Part shown: one piece after another, positions 13,176 to 24,194 of the stretch | How the letters are laid out: each line of letters starts with the position of its first letter | Numbering within the stretch: position 1 is the first letter of the stretch | Origin: Datura wrightii | Taxonomy: Eukaryota > Streptophyta > Magnoliopsida > Solanales > Solanaceae | Reading direction: 5' to 3' | NCBI GenBank assembly: GCA_035772735.1 | Contig: JASDFA010000010.1 | Coordinates: 135,907,001 to 135,971,000 of the forward strand | Length of the DNA stretch: 64,000 bases | The notes under the pieces: model-generated | What the model was told of the DNA's origin: nothing | Databases searched by the model: none | The model's input: the letters and a program-made list of their open reading frames with translations, nothing else | Program-made: the position numbers and the translations under genes

Positions 13176-15619
13176 TAAAACATTTTATTCCAAACTCCGA
13201 TTGATGATCCATTTGATGTTATAAAAACTAGAATTGAAGATTGTTAATTTGATAAGTTGTGGAGCTTCTAGTTCATTATATATTGGGAGATATGGTCATT
13301 TAAAATTAACCCTAACTTGTAAACTTCACATACACTTTATATTTCCATTCGTGCACATTTCCCTTGTCATTTATGAACAATATACAACCCGTACTTCCCC
13401 TAACATAGCATGCAAACATCAAATAATCACCAAAAATTTTTGGGGTGTAACAAATACACAGGTATCACTCCCCACCCCATCAAGAAAAGCATGTGTCATC
13501 CTTGACGCATATATAAAAACAAAACATGGAAATAGGGAACATACTTGTGTGACCTAGGCGTCTGCAACCTGGTTAGTGGAGGGTGTAGCTACTCCTCCAG
13601 TGTCATCTCCTATACCACCGGCTTGATCCGGTGCATTTTCATAACCTACTGAGCTCGTACCTTCTCCACGAGCTCTCGCTGCCTCAACTGCGGCCCTCTG
13701 TCGAGCCTCCTCTCCGGATAACTGCAGCATTGTCTCCATCTCTCTCTACTCTTGCTTCTACTCACGGAGTAGAGAATCATCCTCATGAAAAGTTGCCTCC
13801 TCACGAGGCCTCTTGCCCTTATCCCGCGCCATTAGCTCCTCAGTAATAAAATCAAATATAGGCGGCAGCTCTTCCTCGCTCTCGTCATCAATCACTAAAG
13901 CATGGGAGGAGGGATCGCCACTACCTATTGTGCGGAGAAGTCCTGCACCTCTGCTCTGAATGCTGCTACCTCCGCATACCACCTTGCCAGCTCAGGCGCG
14001 TGTAAATGTGCAAGGTGCTCATCCATATGCCTCTCAAAGATTCTAACCGGACATGTACTGAGCTAGAGAGCGCCTCCAACTCCTTTGTAACCCATGGCAT
14101 AACTTGCTTCAATATTACCTTAACTTGAAGAGCCGTGTGTGCTTGTGGTTTTTCAGCTTTCGCCAGCCGCCTAGCAATGTCAGTCAGGAATTCTTGGGAA
14201 ATAGTGACTAGACCGACTGAAGGAGCACGTGAGGGTGAAATAGATGGTCAGGGTGCTGCTGCTGTGGATGAGGACTATAGAACCTCAACAGGTGTAGGAA
14301 TGTTGGCTGCATTTGTAGCCTCAAGCTGACTGCCAATCTCTCTAGCCTTTATGGGCTCTGCCGCAATCTAGTTAACAATGCAGCCTCAATCTACATACCA
14401 CTACTCAATGACTCTGCCAATAAAGTTTCTCCAGCGGATACGGTAGAATGACTCCTTGATCTCAATACGCGGTTTGTTTCATCTCTTATCAACCCGATAT
14501 CGATGATCTTATGGACCACCACTTGCTGATCAACCACGGCAATTCTGGCACCTTTGACTCCGAACAGAGTCTGTCAACGGGACATGGAAAGGGAATGGTA
14601 GTGTTTTCTACTATCGCCTTTCCTCGAATCTCTTCAGCAATATATCGCTTGAAGTTTATGGCGTACCCCTCCATGATTCTAGCTACTAGTGTAGTTCTGT
14701 CAGGTCAAAGCATATTGTCATTACTGGTTGGTACTAGCCTGTGCTGAAAAAATGACCACCAGAATTTGGCTTGGAAGTTTAGTGTGGCCTTTTTTATTTG
14801 TGACTCGCTGCCATGCAACCACTCAACTAGCGGACCTCGTGTGTCAATGATGCATGACAACCAAGTGTACTGCCTAATTCATTCTACATTGTTCAGCTTC
14901 TTGGTTTTGACTTTCTTGAGCTTGGACAGTCTGTGATAAAACTCGGTTGTATTCATTGGGGCATGATAGTTTGGACCATGGAGTAGTCTAGAGATTGTCC
15001 TCTCAGAGATACCTACAGGCATCTCCCGAACCAACACCTGTGTCAATGCGGGCCTCTTTTTCCAATCTTGGCCTCCCAAAGCTAGACGTTGTAATGTGGC
15101 TGCGTAGGCGGCATAAAACTCTCTAATTAGGCAAGGGATGTAGCTCCCTAATGGCTCAGTTAACCACCCGAACTTGTATCTATCAAACAATTCTTGCAGC
15201 TCTTGGAGGTCCTTGAGCCCCGTGGTGACCAGTCTGGGCTCCTTATATATACTCCTCTTTGGATGGCCTTTTTCATTCAAAGCAATGTCCTTATTGTAAA
15301 TGGCCGGCATACCGTGAACACACCATCGCCTTACCTTCCTTGGTTGATCATTAGATATATTTTAAGTCTCTGTCAATGAATCATCTGTGCTTCCCTGTTG
15401 GACACGTCACTCATCAGCACCCTCTGCATTTGCCGCAGTTGTGGTGCCCTCGGGAGCAATCGAGACTGTGGCCTCAGCATTCTCTTCTACTTGGCTTGAT
15501 GGGTCTCTTGCAAGTGGAGTAGGATCATCAACCAGGGCTGTCAGATTTGTAGGGAATTGTGTCCTAGCCCTGGTGGATCTCCTTTGAAGCTACTCTTCTG
15601 ATCGCACTCCTAATTCGAG

Positions 15620-15624
15620 CTAAT
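15620..15624. repeat. Target site duplication of the F-family solo LTR (left copy)
   Basis: ctaat here and ctaat at 17047-17051 flank the solo LTR exactly. Removing the LTR and one copy brings the two parts of the interrupted D ORF together. Confidence 0.9.
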
Positions 15625-17046
15625 TGATCTTGGGCAGATTTATATGCCCAAGTGATACTCAAAAGTACTATTTTTGCCTTGTTTATCTAGAAATGTGTAT
15701 ACATTTTCATGTAATAGGCAATAAAATGTGAATTTATACTAACCAACATGATTAGCATTGTTTTGCAGTTAAAATGTGATTTCGGGAAGCTAAAATGCAT
15801 GTTGGATGATATCGGAGTTGGACTTGGATGCGAGCAAGGGAAAAGGCATTGGACAGCATGAATTAAAGGGGCTCCGCGATGGAGCCGTGTCACGCTGCCA
15901 TCGTGGAGGCATTTTGCCTGGAGGGTGAAAATTCACCCAATTTCCAGTGAAGGGCCGCGTTTGCTCTGTGGCACGGAGCTAGTGCTCCACGATGCACGCC
16001 GTGCCACGTTGAGCTTGAATTCCCGGACCCCCAGTTCCAGTGAGGGTCCGCGTTCATGGCGTGTCACAGAGGCTGTGCTCCGTGATGCACTCCGTGACAC
16101 GTTGCTCATTATTCCGGGAAAAATTCCCAGCAGTATAAATAGAACACTTAAGTTCATTTTTCATAATTCAGACTTGGTGGAGCAAGGACGTGGGTTACAG
16201 GCAGTTGAGGGACGAAAAGTTCAGGGTTTCTTCTCTCTTTTTTTCTTCTTTAACTCAATTGTTTGTATGATTAACACTCGTTTTATGATGATTAATCCAC
16301 AAATGAGTGGCTAATTCCCTTCCTTGCTGAGGTTGTGAACAATTGTGATGAAATTTGATTATTGACTATCTGGTTTTTCATCTTTTCTTCCATGTCGTTC
16401 TATTAATTCTTGTTCTTACTGCATTGGTGTGTGGCCTACATTAATGTATATCTAAAAAGTCTGATTTCACTCGAGAGAGCACGAAATTGGAAAGTTGTGA
16501 ATTAATAGGATATTGTTCTTTAATTGGTTTGGGAAAATTGAGTTTTGATGTGCTTTCAGGATAGAAATATACCTGAAAGTCGTATTAGTCAATTTAGGAA
16601 CTGGAATCGTATGGCTAGAACATGAATTGCATTTGATCACAGAAATGTAGACGGATGGTTCATGATTCTTAAGTGAGATTAAATACGAGAGTTTTAATCT
16701 TTTGGCAAATGTTCTTGGCTAGCAACAGGAATAAAAGATTAACAAATTTATGATGATAATCAGTTTCATTACATGTTCGGTTAACCTTAGCATGCTCTTA
16801 TCCATAGTTCAGATTCAAAGTAGATAATTGTTCTTAGTTTTAGTATAAAATTTATCAAACAAATTATCAACCTTTTGGTTACGTTGTTGTCAGCATATTT
16901 AGAGGTAAAATATAGTATACTTGAGCAAATTGCACTTAACCCAAGTCTCTGTGGGATCGATACTTGGCTTACTAAAGCCACTTACTACTTATTCGACCAC
17001 GTGCACTTGCGTGTTGTTTTATATACCCATATAAACAAACCGAACA
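15625..17046 (+). mobile_element. Solo LTR of the F family inside the D extra ORF
   Basis: It begins TGATCTTGGG and ends CCGAACA, and follows the element F LTRs (38511-39937 and 46999-48426) along its whole length, including the GGAGCCGTG repeats near 15880 and the TATA box GTATAAATAG near 16133. The flanks carry the 5-bp duplication ctaat (15620-15624 and 17047-17051). No internal sequence is present, so it is a solo LTR. It differs from the F LTRs more than those differ from each other, so it is an older insertion of the family. Small open frames inside are not genes. Confidence 0.92.
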
Positions 17047-17162
17047 CTAATCGACTCTTTGGAGGAGCAGGGTGTGTCCCTAAGTCAGTGATATGATGGC
17101 TGACTCCTCCTCGGCACCTGTTTCTTGGCCGGACACTTCTTCGGTGTACTCTTCGGAGCCAT

Positions 17163-18309
17163 TGTACCTGAGTGATGATAGTTAATATGCAAGGTGAGAT
17201 GAAATAAAACCATCTTATAATTTTGTCCCTGCAGACAGGACGAGGGACTCAACGAGTCGTTGCCACTGGCCACGACTTGTGAGGTTACTCGTTGTCTGTA
17301 GGTCATTTTTTTCTTTGTTGGACCAGTGGACTTAATGACTGGTCACAATGAGTCATTACTTGTGGAAACAACTCGTTAGACCAGTCGTGAGGTACACTAG
17401 TCTGCATCTTCCATTTCCCACTCAGGACGAGCTATACAACGAGTCGTGAGATGATACCAGGACTCGTGACGTGGCTCATGCTCAAGAGTTTATTTCCAGT
17501 GGTTTAAAATAACTAACACCATGTTTATCATCACTTAGCATTTTACGTCCCAATAGCACAACAACCACATTTCATATAACATTGATATAAATTTTAGTCA
17601 TGAGTAACGAAAATCAAAGCAACTTAGTGAATGTCAAGCAGAGTTTGTGCCGTGTGAGTGACCGTGCCTGTGTGAACATGAGTGCGGTTTTGAATTATTT
17701 CTTGTGAGTGATGTTTAGGGAGAATAGGAGGGGAAATGTTTCTTAAAATATTTGCGAGTTTCAAACTGTCAGGGAATTCAGTGAGATGATTCGAGTGATT
17801 TAATTCGTTTTAATCTTGATTTGCCTTATTTAAATATGGGTCGGGTCGGATGGATATTTTGATTAAAGTTAATCATGGACCACGTAATGGGTCTTTAGAC
17901 AAAGCCAAGACTCATTTGGTTGTTCGTTCAATTGACTAGGTTTTAGGATACTACCTGGGACCTAACGACTCGTGTAACAATTTGTGTTACTACCCAACGA
18001 GCCGTAGCATGAGTCGTAGGCCCTGAACTGTAGTAGCTTCATAACGGGTCCCTCAACGAATCGTTTGGTCTCCCAATGATTCTTTATGTCATTCGTTCTC
18101 ACCATTTTCAACTTAATTCCATCTTTGATCCAGTAGACTTAACGGAAGACCCCACAGTTCATTGTCACTAGCAATGACTCATTTGGTCAACTGTTGTCTA
18201 CATTGTTTTCTATGGAAGTGACCACGATCCACTCTTTTATTTTGGTTTTAGCTTCAAATTTCCTATCTTAATCACCTGCACACATCAACACACATGAACT
18301 CTATATTTT
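17163..18309 (-). promoter_or_regulatory. Element D region between pol and extra ORF: two palindrome arrays and TATA-like box
   Basis: No coding sequence is seen. Arrays with ACGACTCGT / ACGAGTCGT-like words lie at about 17230-17480 and 17950-18230, the same motif as in the D LTR (25170-25640). Between them the minus strand has CCCATATTTAAATAAGG (about 17846-17830), a TATA-like site. Immediately before the ORF start the minus strand reads TTAACTATCATCACTCAG then GTACAATGGCT, which resembles a branch point and 3' splice site. The layout parallels the internal promoter and intron proposed for element F at 42780-43844. Function inferred. Confidence 0.45.
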
Positions 18310-18323
18310 TCTTACAATTACAA

Positions 18324-18341
18324 CTTGAGTTGCCTCCCAGG
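18324..18341 (-). ncRNA. Conserved short hairpin, D copy 1
   Basis: On the minus strand CCTGGG-AGGCAA-CTCAAG follows a GCGACGTTAAA..AGGCGCT-type block. Five of six stem pairs form, one of them G-U. It is one of four copies in the window with the same loop type. It is probably a structured part of the element RNA; function unknown. Confidence 0.5.
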
Positions 18342-18409
18342 AAGCGCCTAATTTAACGTTGCGGAACGACGCGGGTATTTTGAGTACTTAGACTTCACCA
18401 AAATACCTA

Positions 18410-18427
18410 CATGGGTTGCCTCTCATG
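18410..18427 (-). ncRNA. Conserved short hairpin, D copy 2
   Basis: On the minus strand CATGAG-AGGCAA-CCCATG follows CGCGACATTAAATCAGGCGCT-like sequence and lies about 45 bases after the pol stop. Five of six pairs form. The two D copies are tandem, 86 bp apart. Confidence 0.55.
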
Positions 18428-18472
18428 CAGCGCCTGATTTAATGTCGCGACACGGTGCAAGTCCCCAGGTTA

Positions 18473-19640
18473 CTCAGATTTCACCCAGAACCCAGAGACC
18501 ACTAGCTTTATTTCTTTGCTCTTCCCAAGACATGCTTTCACCCGTTGACCATTGACTTTAAATCGCTTTCCTTCATAGTTTTCCAGTTCAATTGCCCCAT
18601 GGGAGGATATTTGAACCACTCAAAATGGCCCAAACCATTTGGACTTTAGCTTGCCAGGAAACAAATGAAGCCTAGAATTGAATAGTAACACCATATCACC
18701 CGGGCTGAACTCTTTCTTTTCAATCTTCCGGTCATGCTGAATTTTCATCCTTAGTCTATAAATTTAAGAACTCTCATAGGATTTCAAAAGAAACTCATCT
18801 TGCTAATTTAACTTATCAAGCCTCAAGTTTGCAGCTTCACTCCAGTTCAAATTCAGCTTCTTGAGCGCCCACATAGCTTTGTGCTCAAGTTCAACCGGAA
18901 GATGACATGCCTTCCCATAAACAAGATGATACGGAGACACATCTATAGGAGTCTTGAATGCGGTCCGATAGGCCCATAAAGCATTATCTTGCTTCCTAGA
19001 CCAATTTGTCCGGTTAGCATTTACAATCTTTAATAAGATGGTCTTTATCTCTCGGTTGGAGACTTCAACTTGCCCACTAGATTGCAGACAATAGGGTGTT
19101 GCCACCTTGTGTTTCACCCCATATTTTTCCAATAAAGTTCGAAACAACCGTGTTACAGAAGTGTGAACCCCCATCACTAATGATAGCTTTGGGAGTCCCA
19201 AATCGGGCAAAAATATTCCGCTTCAAGAATGCTGTGACACTCTTCACTTCATTATTTGGATGTGCAACTGCCTCCACCCATTTCGAAACATAGTCCACAA
19301 CAACCAGTATGTACTTCATCCTATTTGAGCTTATAAATAGGCACATGAATTCAATGCCTAACACATCAAACTGCTAAATGAAAGGGATAGGAGTAAGAAG
19401 AAGCTCATGCCTCCTTGATATTCCTCCTTGCCTTAGGAATGCATCACATGCCTTTGCAAAATCAAGCGCATCTTGGTGAATGTTTGGCCAATAGTATCCA
19501 CATTGCAGACTCCTGTAGGCTTTGTGAATCCCGCTGTGGTGACCCCCAATAGGAGATGAGTGGCAGCCCTCAATTATGCTCAACATCTCCACCTCGGGCA
19601 TGCATCTCCTAATTACCCCATCAGCACATATGCAAAATAA
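18473..19640 (-). pseudogene. Element D integrase
   Basis: Integrase would insert the element cDNA into host DNA. In order on the minus strand: an HHCC-type zinc region (CHSSPIGGHHSGIHKA near 19560), with the last Cys region read as CDAFLRQGG, so a zinc ligand is probably lost; the catalytic core with DYVSKWVEA (near 19280), ISDGGSHF (near 19180) and a GQVEVSNREIK block (near 19070) that supplies the Glu; then the end marker GKACHLPVELEHKA (near 18900) and a C-terminal domain to about 18473. Stops and a frameshift interrupt it. The GKACHLPVELEHKA phrase is typical of Athila and Tat lineages. Confidence 0.85.
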
Positions 19641-19679
19641 TTAAGGCTCATCCCAGAAAAACTTCCACACATCAGACAT

Positions 19680-20290
19680 GAACTTCTTCTATTGGTGAAA
19701 AGATAAGTTCTTTGGTACAATATTGTTCACAAGATAATTAGAAAATTTTGCAAACCATGGGATAGGATCCTGTGAGGTAGCTAAAACCTGCTCATCGGAG
19801 AATGCATCATCTATTTCAATCTCGTCTTGATGTACTGCATCTGGTTCCAATCTTGATAAGTGATCTGCCACCTAGTTTTCGATCCCGTTTTGATCCTTTA
19901 CCTCGAACTCAAACTCTTTTAGCAACAGAAACCATCGAATCAACCGTGGCTTGGCATCCTTCTTTTCCATCAGATATTGCAAAGTTGCATGGTTTGTATG
20001 GACTATCACCTTAGTTCCAAGTAAGTACGCGTGAAACTTCTTGAATGCAAATACTACAACCAACAATTGTTGTTATGTCACGGTGTAATTTGTGTGAGCT
20101 GCGTTAAGAGCCTTTCTAGCATAACAAATAGGATGGAAAATCTTTTCACGCCTCTGACCCAACACAACTCCTACGGCCACTCCACTAGCATCACACATAA
20201 CCTCAAACGGTAAAGACTAGTCAGGTGCCACCATAATCGGGGTAGTGGTCAATCTCTCTTTAGGCATTCAAAAGCCTTCAGACATGCCTC
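19680..20290 (-). pseudogene. Element D RNase H
   Basis: This follows RT in the same polyprotein and would remove RNA from RNA-DNA hybrids. Recognisable pieces include VVVFAFKKFHAYLLGTKVIVHTNHA (near 20060, here quoted only in part by its VHTNHA motif), a KPRLIRW block and FEVKDQNGIEN followed by the ADHLSRLE motif (near 19870). Several stops and frameshifts break it. Confidence 0.75.
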
Positions 20291-20299
20291 ATCAAAAAC

Positions 20300-21228
20300 A
20301 AACTTCACCTCTTTCCCAAGCAGTTTACACAAAGGATGTGCAATCTTTGAGAAGTCCTTGATGAATCTCCTATTAAACCCTGCATGGCCCAAAAAGCTTC
20401 AAACACCTTTCGTAGATATTGGAGGTGGTAGACTAGAAATTACATCGATCTTGGCTCCGTCCACCTCAATCCTCTTACCATAAATCTTATGGCCTTGCAC
20501 TATACCTTCTTTGACCATGAAATGTCACTTTTCCCAGTTAAGAACCAAGTTGGTTTCTTCACATCGCTGCAGCACCTTGCTCAAATAAGCCAGACAATCT
20601 TCGAATGAATCACCCACCACCAAAAAGTCATCCATAAAGACTTCAATGATGTCCTCCACCATGTTAGAAAATATGGACATCATGCAATTCTGAAAAGTGG
20701 CCGGCGAATTACATAACCCTAATGACATCCTCTGAAAAGTGAAAGTAGTTTTCTCTTAGTCTTTGGGGGCTATAGATATCTGATTGTACCCCGAATAACC
20801 ATCAAGAAAACAGTACCATCCACTGCCTGCAAGTCGGTCTAGCATCTGATCCATGAATGGCATAGGAAAGTGATCTTTCTGAGTCCAACCGTTCAACTTC
20901 CTATAGTCCATGCATACTCTCCAACTGGTGACTGATCTGAGTGGAATGAGTTCAATGTTAGCATTTGGGAGCACTGTGATTCCTCCCTTCTTTGGTACAT
21001 ACTGAATTAGGCTCACGCATTTACTCTCGGCAATAGGGTAAACCAAACTCGCATCCAAACACTTGATGATTTCCTTCTTGACCACCTATTGCATAGGTGG
21101 ATTCAACCTGAGCTGATGCTCAATGCTCGGAATACAATCTGGCTCTAGCTGAATCTTATGAGTGCAAATACCTGTTGGGATTCCAATAATGTCTGCAATG
21201 GTCCACCCGATGGGTTTTTTATGTCTCT
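20300..21228 (-). pseudogene. Element D reverse transcriptase
   Basis: It copies element RNA into DNA. Visible motifs on the minus strand: VPKKGG (near 20990), WRVCMDYRKLN (near 20920), DQMLDRLAG then LDGYSGYNQI (near 20800), the catalytic FMDDF (near 20640), and SFLGHAGFNRRFIKDFSK (near 20380). The fingers, palm and connection are all represented. In-frame stops, for example after SIAPKD near 20757, make it inactive. This is the only RT of Athila/Tat type in the window. Confidence 0.88.
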
Positions 21229-21990
21229 TCAAAATGGAGACAAAGCCTCCACTTGCCATTCCTCCAGGTCAGCTGCAACAATGACCGGTAAAGTGTTACC
21301 AGTTCCCAAAAATACATACGGCAAGTGAGACGGGAGTGCTTTGAGCTCCAATACCGGAGGCTCCTCAATAGATGGCTTGGCCGGTGGGGTCATCAAATTC
21401 TTCAGGTAAAGATCAACCTTCTTTAGAGCATAGGTGGATGACCCCATACCAGCAAGTGCATTAACTATCTCCTCACCCCCATGGATCTCCTCAGCACCAA
21501 TATTCATTAAAACTGCTGCTAAATCCTCAAGAATCAATAACTCCTCCATGGGCATAATTGGAAACTCAAGTTCCACAACATAAATTACGGAGACCATCCT
21601 CACGTCATTTGGCTGCTTCATGGATCGGCATACATTGAATGTCACCTCCTTATTGTTTAACCGAAATTTCAGCTGTCCGGTTTCCATATCTACAAGAGCA
21701 TGTCTGGTGGCAAGGAATGGTTGTCCCAAGATAATAGAGACCTCGAAATCAACCTCACTGTCCAAAATGAAAAAAATTGGCTGGAAATATAAAGGACTCC
21801 ACCTTCACTAGAACATCATAGAGAATTCCCACCGGGTTTTTCACCATTTGATTTGCCATCAAAAGCCGCAGTGTAGTCTGTTTGGCGGCTCCCAAGCCCA
21901 ACTGTCTGAACACTGCTAGAGGTATCAAGTTAATACTAGCACCCAGATCACATAGCGCCTTAGCAAAATTAAAGGCTCCAATAGTGCACA
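21229..21990 (-). pseudogene. Element D aspartic protease and PR-RT linker
   Basis: The protease would cut the Gag-Pol polyprotein. The catalytic ALCDLGASINLIP motif lies near 21950 and the ILGQPFLATRHALVD flap-side block near 21730. An open stretch 21765-21229 continues through the linker with PPVLELKALPSHLPY and LPVIVAA, a phrase typical of Athila/Tat polyproteins just before RT. The DLG form of the active site is the usual one in this lineage. The frame is broken between the two halves. Confidence 0.85.
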
Positions 21991-21999
21991 GTATGGTGA

Positions 22000-24069
22000 A
22001 TGCTCCAGGGTCTTCCTTTTTCTAAACAAGAGAACAGGATGCTATTGCACTACAGTGGTACAAATTATCTGCAGGTTCAAAGCTTACAGTCCTCTTTCTA
22101 GTGACAAGGTCCTTTATGAATTTAGCATAGTTGGGTATTTGTTCAAGTTCCTCGACTAATGGGATATTCATAAATAATTGTTTCAACATGGAGATGAATT
22201 TGTGATACCCATATTCGACCTTTTTCTTCAACCTCTGTGGAAAAGGGCGAGGAGTTCTAGGAATAGGTGTGATATTTTGCGGTACCTCCTTCTCCTTCTC
22301 ATTGCCAGATACTTTCTCCTTTTCATTACTAGGAGCGGTCTTCTCCACTGAATCATCAACCAAAGTCTGATCCTCGGAATCTGCCATCCTATCATCATCA
22401 ATCACTAAGGGCTCCACTATCTCTTCAATCATAATCGACCTCGGAGGATCAACTGTCGCCTTCCCACTCCTAGTAGTGATCGTCATGTAATGCCTGTCAT
22501 TTTTCAGATTTTGGAGTGTATTATGGGGAAGCGTGCCTTTCTGCCTCTGGTTCATCGCAACAGACATCCGGCTCTGCTGCTGCTCAATCTTCTTAATGGC
22601 AACAGTATGTGATTCCTCCTTTTGGTTCATACTAGAAATATCAGTGTGGAGCTCCTTGAAATGGCCATCTGTTGCCTCCATCTACTTATGAAACTTAGAC
22701 AACATGTCTTCCACCCTTGAACCACTAGACTCTGGCTTATGGTTCCTTGGAAGAACATATAGACCGCTTCTGTCATTCTTGTACTCCTCACAATTTTTCC
22801 AGTCTCCATTGTCTCTGTATTGGCCTCGGTTATAATTGTTATCCCTTTAGTAGTTTCGACCTTGGTTCCCCTAACCTTGATGCCAAGAGTGTTGGTTAGA
22901 CCCTTGGGTGTTATTCCGAAGACCCGCCCCTTGATCATTCAGATAATTTTCTTCCTCCTCATATTTTGATTCACCTATCATTTTTCAGGGCCTCGCCCTG
23001 GGAACCCACATTATTTACCTTTTTAGTTCCGGCTCCCATCAAATTCTTATCAAGCAGGCTCATTGTGGTCTTTATTTCAGCAATATCCTAATCTCTCTCT
23101 TCATCCTTCCTTCTTTGTTCCGCAGACATACCTACTGCATAAGAAACAGTCGGATTCTCCGACTCTCTTATGTGCCATGTGTGGTTGGTTTTATTGATTC
23201 CGTCAAGTAGCTCAGCCGCTTCAGCATAAGTGTGACTCATGAATGTTCCGCTAGACACGATATTAGCTACTTCCTTGGTGTTAGCTTTTAGAGACCTATA
23301 GAAAATTTCCAACAATGTATCATCTGGGATCTTGTGGTTGGGCACACTTTTGAGCTTCTTGTTAAACCTCAACCATGTCTCCTGAAGTGCCTTAGAACTT
23401 AACTACCTAAAGTTGTATATCTCATCTTTCAGCTACAAAGCTGTGGAAGGTGGAAAAAATCTTTCAAGAAAAGCTCTTTTCAACTCCCTCCATGTAGTGA
23501 TAGAATCATTGGGGAGTTTTGCCAACTAGAGCGTTGCCTCACTCCCTAATTGTAAGGGAAATAACCTCAATCGTATCGGATCCTGACTCACTCCTTACTA
23601 TTTATATGCTTTGCAGATACCTCACAAAATTTGTCAAGTAAGTATGTGCATCATCAGTTGCATGACCCACAAATATTCCCTTAATATTGAGTAGTTGGAT
23701 CATAGCACTGGTAATATCAAACTTCACCCCAGCAGGCAAAGGTGGAGGGGCAATAGCTCTAGTGGCACCAGCTTCGTCAATATCAGCATCATCCTCCTCA
23801 TCAAAATACCGATGCCTCTACTGATCTGGACCTCCGCTCCTTCTAGCTAGCGCTGCATCAGCAGCTAGGCGTCACTCTTCAGCAACCCTTTCTAACTCTT
23901 GATCTCTTTCTCGAGCTTGCTCCTCAGCCAATATTCTAAATATAGCCTGATCCACTGTCTCTTGGTCTTGTACGTTGGCCATTCTCCTCAGATTTTGCAG
24001 TGCTTGTTCAAGTTCATGATCAATTTGAACTAGGGATTTTCCTTGGCTCCTAGTACTGGGCATGCACAA
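22000..24069 (-). pseudogene. Element D gag
   Basis: Gag forms the virus-like particle and binds RNA. The start MCMPSTRSQGKS is at 24069, followed by a Glu/Arg-rich helical stretch. The central gag domain lies at about 23780-23088 (KIPDDTLLEIFYRSL near 23320, AEAAELLDGI near 23200). A Gly/Asn/Arg-rich stretch follows near 22930, then a long open part 22681-22022 with TTRSGK and RPFPQRLKKK before protease. Stops and frame changes are frequent. A zinc knuckle was not clearly seen. Confidence 0.8.
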
Positions 24070-24169
24070 ACCTAAGACCTATTAAGAACAAAAACAACAA
24101 AAGAAAAATAAAAAGGAAATAAGGACCAACAGTAATGCAAATAAAATTAACAAAAGCCTTAGCTGTATT

Positions 24170-24186
24170 CCCTGATAACGGTGCCA
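24170..24186 (-). other. Element D primer binding site (tRNA-Asp-like)
   Basis: The minus strand reads TGGCACCGTTATCAGGG just after the LTR end, against TGGCGCCGTTGCCGGGG in element F. The mismatches suggest decay or divergence. Confidence 0.75.
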
Positions 24187-24194
24187 AAATTTGA

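Larger units (their letters stand above)
9430..13452 (-). mobile_element. Element L: solo LTR of a chromovirus, 4.0 kb
   Basis: On the minus strand it begins TGTTACACCCC (13452) and ends GGGGTGTGACA (9430), the terminal pattern of Tekay/Del LTRs. It is flanked by the perfect 5-bp duplication aatac at 9425-9429 and 13453-13457. No PBS, internal region or second LTR is present, so this is a solo LTR left by LTR-LTR recombination. It sits inside the 3' part of element D. At 4023 bp it is very long for a plant LTR. It holds a 39-bp tandem repeat, a TA microsatellite, and a TATA region with a GC-rich array. No gene is seen; its open frames are short and unsupported. Confidence 0.9.
13554..17162 (-). 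pseudogene. Element D extra 3' ORF (putative plant transposon protein family), split by a solo LTR
   Basis: The ATG at 17162 starts MAPKSTPKKCPAKK. The reading resumes beyond the LTR at about 15600 and continues through MPAIYNKDIALNEKGH (15310), REFYAAY (near 15120), WWSFFQHRLVPT (near 14755) and an AEEIRGKA / IPFPCPVDRLC block (near 14640-14560), ending in a charged tail at 13554. This order (REFYA, W...L.P, AEI, FPC) is that of the plant family annotated as putative plant transposon protein (Pfam Transposase_32, from memory). The homologue in element F is 43845-45065. Several stops, at least one frameshift and the LTR insertion at 15625-17046 destroy it. It lies downstream of integrase, where Athila elements may carry an env-like ORF. 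The molecular role is unknown. Confidence 0.75.

Noticed and set aside
17085..17306. A short independent gene on the minus strand starting upstream of MAPKSTPKK
   Set aside because: It is the interrupted first part of the D extra ORF; the natural start is the ATG at 17162 after the splice-like CAG.
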